A stretch of DNA of 8,782 nt. Source: Anaerolineae bacterium. Lineage in GTDB: Bacteria; Chloroflexota; Anaerolineae; B4-G1; SLSP01. The position numbers and the translations under genes are program-made. The stretch lies in the NCBI GenBank assembly GCA_016928755.1, contig JAFGKB010000087.1:1-8782 (forward strand), in the 5' to 3' direction. Shown here one piece after another: positions 1 through 4,834 of this stretch (positions within the stretch are counted from its first letter, which is position 1; every line of letters starts with the position of its first letter). Under the pieces are notes generated by a model. It had not been told where the DNA came from, did not search any database, and was given only the letters and a program-made list of their open reading frames with translations.

Positions 1-333
1 ATGAAGGTAAAAGAAATAGCGGAAGCCCTTAATTTACAAGTTTTGGCCGGTAAAGAATATCTGGGAGAAAATATCACGGGTGGCTATGCTGCTGATTTAC
101 TGAGTTGTGTTATGGCCGGGGCAAAGTCCGGTGATATATGGATTACGCTTCAAACCCATGCCAATATCGTCGCAGTTGCTGCGTTACTCGGCATTCCGGC
201 AATTATTGTCACCGAAGGGGCACCGGTTCCTCCAGAGACTTTGACAAAGGCCGAACAACAGGAGGTTGTGGTTTTATCCAGCTCCCAACCAACATTTGAG
301 ACTATAGCACAATTAATAAAACTAGGGTTGTAA
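1..333 (+). CDS. Stand-alone DRTGG-domain protein
   Basis: A 110-aa protein that is almost entirely one DRTGG domain, the fold found N-terminal to CBS or phosphotransacetylase modules and also as a small free-standing protein beside [FeFe]-hydrogenase genes. Recognisable parts are the start MKVKEIAEAL, the ENITGGYAADLLS segment (about residues 23-35) that corresponds to the domain's signature, the DIWITLQTHANIVAVA core (about 45-60) and AIIVTEG (about 67-73). No catalytic residues, signal peptide or membrane segment are visible. The window opens exactly on its ATG, so its ribosome binding site and promoter cannot be seen; the domain looks complete from this start. Only 3 nt separate it from the PHP gene, so the two are probably co-transcribed. 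The biochemical role of stand-alone DRTGG proteins is unknown; ligand sensing or regulation of the adjacent redox enzyme is only a guess. Confidence 0.85.
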   Translation: MKVKEIAEALNLQVLAGKEYLGENITGGYAADLLSCVMAGAKSGDIWITLQTHANIVAVAALLGIPAIIVTEGAPVPPETLTKAEQQEVVVLSSSQPTFETIAQLIKLGL

Positions 334-336
334 GCT

Positions 337-1101
337 ATGGCCTCCAACTCAGGCTTGCGCGAATATCGTGCCGACCTCCATCTCCACACTCTCGCCTCAG
401 CTTGTGCCGAGGTCGAAATGCTCCCGCCCTTGGTGCTTGAGGAGGCGCGCTTTCACGGGTTGAATATTCTGGCGATCACAGACCACAACTCAACCGGAAA
501 CGTCGCCGCCTTTATGGAAGCCGCAAAGGATACAGAGATTACTGTCCTGCCAGGGATGGAATTGTTGACACGCGAAGAAGTCGATATGATCTGTGTCTTT
601 GATACATTGGAGCAGATAGCTGATTGGCAAGCTTATGTGGATGCGCATTTGCCTCCTTTACAAAACGATCCTGATAGTTTTGGCCCCCAGTTTTTGGTGG
701 ATAAAGACGGTGATTTTGTCGCGGAAGATCCATTGATGCGCAAGTTACCGGCGTTGTTAAGTCTGACCGAAGCCATACAACGGATCCATGCGTTAGGAGG
801 ATTAGCCATCCCGGCGCATATTGACCGGAAAGTCTATGGCCTAATGCCCGTCTTGGGACTCTGGCCCCCGGACTTGAACGCCGATGCTGCCGAGGTTTCA
901 CCTAATATACGTCCCAGTGCCGCACGCCGGCGTTACCCGTCAATCCCTTCCCATATGCCCTTGATCTCAAATTCAGACGCCCACTGCCTGGATGTTATCG
1001 GTAGGTCAATGACGGTCTTCGTCCTGCGCCATGCACCGTCCGTCGCTGAACTGCGGTTGGCGTTGCAAGGCGCAGGACAACGCCGGTTCTATGTCCCCTA
1101 A
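337..1101 (+). CDS. PHP-domain metal-dependent phosphoesterase
   Basis: A 254-aa PHP-family protein, probably a cytosolic metal-dependent phosphohydrolase of the TrpH/YciV-like type. The metal-binding motifs appear in order: ADLHLHT (His15, His17), ITDHN (Asp49, His50), PGMELLT (Glu75), PAHIDR (His161) and SNSDAH (Asp214, His216). This is a full PHP set, so the enzyme is likely active. The substrate cannot be read from sequence; relatives hydrolyse 3',5'-nucleoside bisphosphates, short oligonucleotides or histidinol phosphate. Start: ATG three bases after the DRTGG stop, with AGGG at 324-327 as a modest ribosome binding site inside the end of the previous gene. PHP genes of this kind recur next to NuoE/NuoF/[FeFe]-hydrogenase clusters, which fits the context, but I know of no proven link to hydrogen or formate metabolism. 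No U-rich terminator follows it; only a weak GGGAGAG / CTCTCCT pairing at 1105-1141 with a 23-nt loop. Confidence 0.88.
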   Translation: MASNSGLREYRADLHLHTLASACAEVEMLPPLVLEEARFHGLNILAITDHNSTGNVAAFMEAAKDTEITVLPGMELLTREEVDMICVFDTLEQIADWQAYVDAHLPPLQNDPDSFGPQFLVDKDGDFVAEDPLMRKLPALLSLTEAIQRIHALGGLAIPAHIDRKVYGLMPVLGLWPPDLNADAAEVSPNIRPSAARRRYPSIPSHMPLISNSDAHCLDVIGRSMTVFVLRHAPSVAELRLALQGAGQRRFYVP

Positions 1102-1164
1102 AAAGGGAGAGCGGGTGCTCGTAAGACCAAAAGACTCTCCTCGTAAAAAAAGGAACAATGTCAC

Positions 1165-1192
1165 TTTAACATTTTTGAAACCAAGGTATAAT
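1165..1192 (+). promoter_or_regulatory. Candidate sigma-70-type promoter for the nuoE operon
   Basis: A perfect TATAAT box lies at 1187-1192 in the 185-nt gap before nuoE. A weak -35 match, TTTAAC, lies at 1165-1170 with a 16-nt spacer. Transcription would start near 1199 and give a leader of about 88 nt before the nuoE ATG at 1287. The gap is AT-rich and is the only long one before the nuoE-nuoF genes, so a promoter is expected here. The -35 element is poor (about 3 of 6), so activator dependence is possible. Assigned by eye only. Confidence 0.45.
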
Positions 1193-1208
1193 CTAAGCAT
1201 GTGTATTC

Positions 1209-1225
1209 TAGGCATATTATGCCTA
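1209..1225. promoter_or_regulatory. Perfect 17-nt palindrome, candidate operator
   Basis: TAGGCATA-T-TATGCCTA is a perfect dyad with 8-nt arms around one central base. It begins 16 nt after the candidate -10 box, so it would sit roughly at +10 to +27 of the transcript. No U-tract follows on either strand, so it is not an intrinsic terminator, and a 17-nt perfect dyad is typical of a homodimeric repressor site. It does not match the Rex, Fnr, Fur or NrdR consensus sequences as I know them. The cognate regulator is not identified and may not be encoded in this window. Confidence 0.45.
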
Positions 1226-1286
1226 AAAAATATAGCACTTAATAATACCCTTTAATAGGTGAATATATTACAAACGAGGTGAAGGT

Positions 1287-1790
1287 ATGAATGTAGTCTC
1301 CACAGAAATTATGCCTGATGATCCCGTTGTTGTACCCGAGAAAAAAGCGCACATGGATGCTATTCTCGATGCAAACCGGGACAGACCTGGGGCAACTATG
1401 TTGGTTTTAACGCTATTACAAGAGGAATTCGGATATGTCTCACTCCCAATGCAGAATTATATTTCTGAACAGCTTAAGGTTCCTCTTAGCCATATTTACG
1501 GTGTTTTGACTTTCTACTCCTCATTCCGGATGACGCCAATCGGACGCCATCAAGTGAATGTATGTATGGGAACCGCCTGCTATGTACGGGGTGGCCCCAC
1601 CGTTATTGATAAGCTAGAGCAGGTACTTGGTGTTAAGGTCGGCGAGACCACTGAAGATAATCGCTTTACCCTTGACATCTGCCGTTGTGTGGGGGCTTGT
1701 TCACAAGCTCCGGTTGTAATGATTGATGATGATGTTATCGGTCGTGTTAAACCACAAGATATAGCTAAGCTATTACGTAAATACGAATGA
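1287..1790 (+). CDS. nuoE: NuoE-like [2Fe-2S] subunit (HydC/HndA/HymA family)
   Basis: A 167-aa thioredoxin-like [2Fe-2S] protein of the NuoE family, the small electron-transfer subunit that pairs with NuoF in NADH dehydrogenases, bifurcating hydrogenases and NAD-linked formate dehydrogenases. The N-terminal helical part (about 20-80) has the typical LLQEEFGYVS and VYGVLTFY-like segment (here IYGVLTFYSSF). The cluster ligands are Cys93 and Cys98 (CMGTAC), then Cys134 and Cys138 (CVGAC), giving the canonical C-x4-C and C-x3-C pattern; Cys132 is an additional cysteine. Length is normal for the family. Start: ATG preceded by a GAGGTGAAGG purine stretch at 1276-1285. The stop overlaps the start of the ATPase gene by 4 nt (ATGA at 1787-1790), implying translational coupling. 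Expected partner is the NuoF protein at 2826-4586. Confidence 0.93.
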   Translation: MNVVSTEIMPDDPVVVPEKKAHMDAILDANRDRPGATMLVLTLLQEEFGYVSLPMQNYISEQLKVPLSHIYGVLTFYSSFRMTPIGRHQVNVCMGTACYVRGGPTVIDKLEQVLGVKVGETTEDNRFTLDICRCVGACSQAPVVMIDDDVIGRVKPQDIAKLLRKYE

Positions 1791-2341
1791 CCGCATTCCG
1801 GGAACTGTCCCAACATATTCTTGATATAGTGGAAAATGGTGTTTCTGCTGGAGCTAAGCTTATTATCCTGACCATTCAAGAAAGTATTGAGACAGACACC
1901 CTACAAATCACCATAAAAGATGATGGCAAAGGAATGGATAAAGAGATGCTACAAGCTGTGACGGACCCGTGGGTTACTACACGTACTACCCGCAAGGTAG
2001 GATTGGGCATCCCTTTTTTTAAACAAGCGGCAGAAATGTGCGGGGGAAGTTTCGATATTCAATCTGAGGTTGGCAAAGGTACCCAGGTGGTAGCAATCTT
2101 CCAGCGCAGTCATATTGACCGCCCCCCTCTCGGTGATTTGGAAGGTACGCTCTTATGTCTGATAGTTGGTTATCCCACCATAGACCTGGTCTACCAGCAC
2201 AAGGTGGGAGAAAATGATTATGTTCTTGATACCCGTGAAATCCGGCAAGTGTTAGGGGATGATGTCCCACTCTCTGACCCAGAAATATTAGCCTTCCTGC
2301 GTTCCACGCTAGAAGAGGGGGAACAATCACTGGGTGATTAA
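1787..2341 (+). CDS. GHKL-type ATP-binding protein (anti-sigma/histidine-kinase-like ATPase domain)
   Basis: A 184-aa protein whose first about 105 residues form a HATPase_c (GHKL) fold: an N-box-like DIVENGVSAGA (residues 13-23, with Glu16 and Asn17), the G1 box DDGKGM (45-50), the GLGIPF lid/G2 region (72-77) and GKGTQV (97-102). There is no histidine-containing dimerisation domain, receiver domain, sensor domain or membrane segment, so it is not a standard sensor kinase; an anti-sigma-like or ATP-dependent regulatory role is more likely. The remaining about 80 residues (roughly 106-184) form a second, unrecognised part. It overlaps the nuoE stop by 4 nt, so it is translated with the redox subunit. 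ATPase genes of this type recur within clostridial [FeFe]-hydrogenase clusters, where they lack an assigned function. No sigma factor or anti-anti-sigma partner is encoded nearby. Confidence 0.82.
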   Translation: MTAFRELSQHILDIVENGVSAGAKLIILTIQESIETDTLQITIKDDGKGMDKEMLQAVTDPWVTTRTTRKVGLGIPFFKQAAEMCGGSFDIQSEVGKGTQVVAIFQRSHIDRPPLGDLEGTLLCLIVGYPTIDLVYQHKVGENDYVLDTREIRQVLGDDVPLSDPEILAFLRSTLEEGEQSLGD

Positions 2342-2426
2342 AATGAGCCTGATACAGCCAGATAAATTATGGGTAAGGAAAAAAATTTCGTAAACTTATT
2401 TTATTTAAAAAGGCAGGAGGATCCTA

Positions 2427-2792
2427 ATGAAGAGTCTTGAGGAACTGCAAAAGATTAAGGAACGTGCACTTCAACGCAGGAAGTTGTCTGGAGAAGGAAC
2501 GCGCGCGCGGATCATCGTCGCGATGGGGACTTGCGGTATTGCCGCCGGTGCTCGTGATACTATGGCCGCTATCCTGAAGACCCTGGAAGAGAAGAAGATT
2601 ACTGATGTAACAGTAACTCAAACCGGATGTATGGGATTATGCGAGTACGAACCTATCGTCCAAGTTAAGGTAGGTGAAGAAGATTTGATAACCTACGGTC
2701 ATATTGATGTAAACCGGGTCCCGGAACTCATTGAGAAACATCTAATTGGCGGTGAGCCAATGGAAGCTTGGATAATTCAACCAAGCTCCTAA
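2427..2792 (+). CDS. Thioredoxin-like [2Fe-2S] ferredoxin subunit (HndB-like)
   Basis: A 121-aa thioredoxin-like ferredoxin resembling HndB of NADP-reducing hydrogenase and the small [2Fe-2S] proteins of clostridial hydrogenase operons. A basic, charged helix (about 1-27) precedes the core. Cysteines are Cys36 in MGTCGIAAGA, and Cys68 and Cys72 in TGCMGLCEYEP. Only three cysteines are present, whereas thioredoxin-like ferredoxins usually use four; from memory the MGTCGIAAGA form is usual in this subfamily, so this is probably a family trait rather than damage. The fourth ligand, if a cluster binds, is unknown. Start is fixed by AGGAGG at 2415-2420, 6 nt before the ATG. It follows the ATPase gene after 85 nt and precedes nuoF by 33 nt. 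Likely role: electron relay or structural partner of the NuoE/NuoF diaphorase. Confidence 0.85.
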   Translation: MKSLEELQKIKERALQRRKLSGEGTRARIIVAMGTCGIAAGARDTMAAILKTLEEKKITDVTVTQTGCMGLCEYEPIVQVKVGEEDLITYGHIDVNRVPELIEKHLIGGEPMEAWIIQPSS

Positions 2793-2823
2793 TATAAAGA
2801 ACGAGTATTTTTTTTAGGAGGCT
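2765..2823 (+). promoter_or_regulatory. Overlapping alternative hairpins covering the nuoF ribosome binding site
   Basis: Two pairings can form. Hairpin A: AGCTTGG (2765-2771) with CCAAGCT (2781-2787), 7 bp and a 9-nt loop, inside the end of the HndB-like gene. Hairpin B: AGCTCCTAA (2784-2792) with TTAGGAGGCT (2814-2823), 9 bp with one bulged G, which buries the AGGAGG of nuoF and includes the upstream stop codon TAA. The two share 2784-2787 and exclude each other. A ribosome finishing the upstream gene would open B, which would couple translation of nuoF to the HndB-like gene. A run of eight T lies at 2808-2815 but is 20 nt past hairpin A, so this is not a canonical terminator. Confidence 0.3.
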
Positions 2824-2825
2824 TT

Positions 2826-4586
2826 ATGGTCTATCGAGCGCATGTCCTATTAAGCAGCGCGGCAGAACAATCAGGAGAGATTGAACAAGCGTTACTGGAT
2901 AGCCTCTATAATTTGAACCTTCAAGATGAGGTACAGGTATTAGAGGTCGCAACCCTGGGGAACCCACGTCTGGAACCCCAAATTGTTGTCTATCCAGAAG
3001 GTATCCAGTATGTCAAACTCACACCTGAGAACGTCCAACATATTGTCGAAGAACACTTGTATAAAGGTCGTCTTGTTGAAGATTTGATGTATGTGGAAGA
3101 ACCTGTCGAACCACTCCCGGCTCCTTCCACAAAAGAAATCCGGGTTGTATTACGCAATATCGGTAAAATTGACCCACTTAACATTGAGGATTACATCGCC
3201 GAGAATGGCTACCAGGCGCTTGCCAAGGCACTCACAGAGATGACGCCTGAAGAAGTTATGGAAGAGATGAAGATATCCGGGCTACGCGGTCGCGGTGGCG
3301 CCGGATTCCCCACTTGGCTTAAGTGGTCTTTTGCGCAACGCGCCTCTGGTGATGCCAAATATGTGATCTGTAATGGTGACGAAGGCGACCCAGGTGCATT
3401 TATGAATCGCCGTGTGCTGGAAGGTGATCCGCACTCAGTGATTGAGGGGATGGCTATTGCCGCGTATGTAATCGGAGCAGAAAAGGGCTACTTCTACGTC
3501 CGCGCAGAGTACCCTATTGCTATTAACACCTTACGGGTAGCCATTGAGCAAGCCCGCGAATACGGCTTATTGGGTGAGAATATCTTCGGCTCTGGCTTTG
3601 ATTTTGATATAGAAATTCGTATGGGGGCCGGTGCTTTTGTCTGTGGTGAGGAAACGGCATTGATGCACTCCATCGAGGGTAAACGGGGTATGCCACGTAC
3701 TCGCCCTCCCTTCCCCGCACAATCTGGTTTGTGGCAAAAACCCACCAATATCAACAATGTCGAATCTTACGCCAATGTCCCCCAGATTCTACTTAAGGGC
3801 GGGGAGTGGTTTGCTTCTATGGGTACAGAGAAAAGCAAAGGTACCAAGACTTTCGCCATCGCGGGTAAAGTTAAGCGTACCGGCTTGGTTGAAGTCCCCC
3901 TAGGTATTACCATCCGTGAGATCGTCTATGATGTAGGCGGTGGCATACTCAACGATAAGAAATTCAAGGCCGTCCAGACCGGTGGTCCAATGGGAGGATG
4001 TATCCCGGAGCAATACCTGGATATGCCGGTTGACTACGAGACCCTGGGTAAAGTAGGGTCTATTATGGGGTCTGGTGGCTTCGTCGTTATGGACGAGGAA
4101 ACTTGTATGGTTGATATTGCCCGCTTCTTTATGGAATTCGTACAGGATGAGTCCTGTGGTAAGTGTGTCCCTTGCCGTGTTGGCACACGCCGCATGTTAG
4201 AAATCCTGACCGATATCTGTGAAGGACGGGGTAAACCCGGTGATATCGAACGTCTTGAGGAATTAGGCGAATACATCAGAAAAGGTTCACTCTGTGGCCT
4301 GGGCCAGGGTGCCCCCAATCCTGTATTGAGTACTATCAAGTACTTCCGTGATGAATATGAGGCACATATTTACGATAAACAGTGCCCGGCCAAAGTTTGC
4401 CGCAAGTTGATCGAATATAAGATTGACCCCGATACTTGTATCGGATGTACACGCTGCGCGCGCAATTGCCCTGTAAATTGTATCAGTGGGGAAGCTAAAG
4501 AGGTCCACGTCATCAATCCTGATGTTTGTATCCGCTGTGGTATTTGTAGCCAGGTTTGCCCGGTAGATGCCGTGCATATTTACTAA
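2826..4586 (+). CDS. nuoF: NuoF-like NAD(H)/FMN flavoprotein with C-terminal 2x[4Fe-4S] (HydB/HndC family)
   Basis: A 586-aa diaphorase subunit. Domains: an N-terminal thioredoxin-like domain (about 1-95, ending VYPEGIQYVKL and HLYKGRLVEDLMY); the FMN site GLRGRGGAGFPTW (152-164) and NGDEGDPGAF (183-192); the NAD(H)-binding region GAGAFVCGEETAL (267-279); a SLBB-like stretch; the [4Fe-4S] ligands Cys444, Cys447, Cys450 (ESCGKCVPC) and Cys490 (SLCGLG); the CPAKVC linker (520-525); and a ferredoxin domain with Cys538/541/544/548 and Cys568/571/574/578. Length and order match HydB of bifurcating hydrogenases and HylB-type subunits of formate dehydrogenase complexes. Odd: the N-terminal domain contains no cysteine at all, while relatives carry four ligands for a [2Fe-2S] cluster there. 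Start is set by AGGAGG at 2816-2821, 4 nt before the ATG. It oxidises or reduces NAD(H) and passes electrons to NuoE and the formate dehydrogenase. Confidence 0.95.
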   Translation: MVYRAHVLLSSAAEQSGEIEQALLDSLYNLNLQDEVQVLEVATLGNPRLEPQIVVYPEGIQYVKLTPENVQHIVEEHLYKGRLVEDLMYVEEPVEPLPAPSTKEIRVVLRNIGKIDPLNIEDYIAENGYQALAKALTEMTPEEVMEEMKISGLRGRGGAGFPTWLKWSFAQRASGDAKYVICNGDEGDPGAFMNRRVLEGDPHSVIEGMAIAAYVIGAEKGYFYVRAEYPIAINTLRVAIEQAREYGLLGENIFGSGFDFDIEIRMGAGAFVCGEETALMHSIEGKRGMPRTRPPFPAQSGLWQKPTNINNVESYANVPQILLKGGEWFASMGTEKSKGTKTFAIAGKVKRTGLVEVPLGITIREIVYDVGGGILNDKKFKAVQTGGPMGGCIPEQYLDMPVDYETLGKVGSIMGSGGFVVMDEETCMVDIARFFMEFVQDESCGKCVPCRVGTRRMLEILTDICEGRGKPGDIERLEELGEYIRKGSLCGLGQGAPNPVLSTIKYFRDEYEAHIYDKQCPAKVCRKLIEYKIDPDTCIGCTRCARNCPVNCISGEAKEVHVINPDVCIRCGICSQVCPVDAVHIY

Positions 4587-4834
4587 ACGGATAGTTTGTA
4601 GACAACTCGCCTTGAGTTAGAAGATAGAGGTGACCTATCGTTTCGGGATTGAACACAAAGGGGGAATATATACCTAACGATTATAAAATGTAATTATACA
4701 GCAAGCACGCATTATATGGCTCAAAATTATTTATAATGTGCTGCTTTATAGATTATAAGAACATCTCTCCCAGTAGAAAAACATCCGCAAAAAGTTTTCT
4801 AGTTAATATAGGAACTATCTTTTAGGAGGACTTT
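4587..4834. other. Long AT-rich gap between nuoF and the formate dehydrogenase gene
   Basis: 248 nt with no credible coding sequence. It holds a large imperfect inverted repeat (4691-4755, listed separately), a small AACTC-GCCTT-GAGTT hairpin near 4604-4618 and the AGGAGG ribosome binding site at 4824-4829. A TATAAT exists at 4732-4737, but no acceptable -35 lies 15-19 nt upstream, so I do not call a promoter. No U-tract-backed terminator was seen after nuoF, so read-through from the upstream genes is possible; the size of the gap suggests extra regulation of the formate dehydrogenase-focA pair. Confidence 0.5.
4691..4755. repeat. 65-nt imperfect inverted repeat (candidate regulatory hairpin)
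   Basis: Left arm blocks TAAT (4691-4694), TATA (4695-4698), AGCA (4700-4703), GCAC (4705-4708) and ATTATA (4711-4716) pair in order with TATAAT (4732-4737), GTGC (4738-4741), TGCT (4742-4745), TATA (4747-4750) and ATTA (4752-4755). This gives 22 base pairs, interrupted by a c/t mismatch, a bulged a, a bulged gc and a bulged g, around a 15-nt loop. No T-run follows, so terminator function is unlikely. It could be an RNA processing or stability element, a protein-binding dyad, or the remnant of a small mobile repeat. Confidence 0.5.

Noticed and set aside
1105..1141. GGGAGAG / CTCTCCT pairing after the PHP gene as a terminator
   Set aside because: The stem is 7 bp with a 23-nt loop and is followed by an A-run rather than a T-run on the coding strand.
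1031..1255. 74-codon plus-strand open frame spanning the end of the PHP gene and the promoter gap
   Set aside because: Its first part is the PHP gene out of frame, and its end runs through the candidate promoter and palindrome; the translation has no domain character.
1693..1710. GCTTGT-TC-ACAAGC dyad resembling a Rex-type redox operator
   Set aside because: It lies deep in the nuoE coding sequence over the cluster-binding CVGACSQAP codons, so it is explained by coding constraint and is not at a promoter.
4732..4737. TATAAT box as a promoter for the formate dehydrogenase gene
   Set aside because: No -35-like hexamer at 15-19 nt, no extended -10 TG, and the box is part of the right arm of the inverted repeat.
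4587..4834. Riboswitch in the fdhF leader (for example a molybdenum or tungsten cofactor element)
   Set aside because: I could not find the conserved multi-helix core of a known riboswitch class; only one long imperfect hairpin and minor stems are present.
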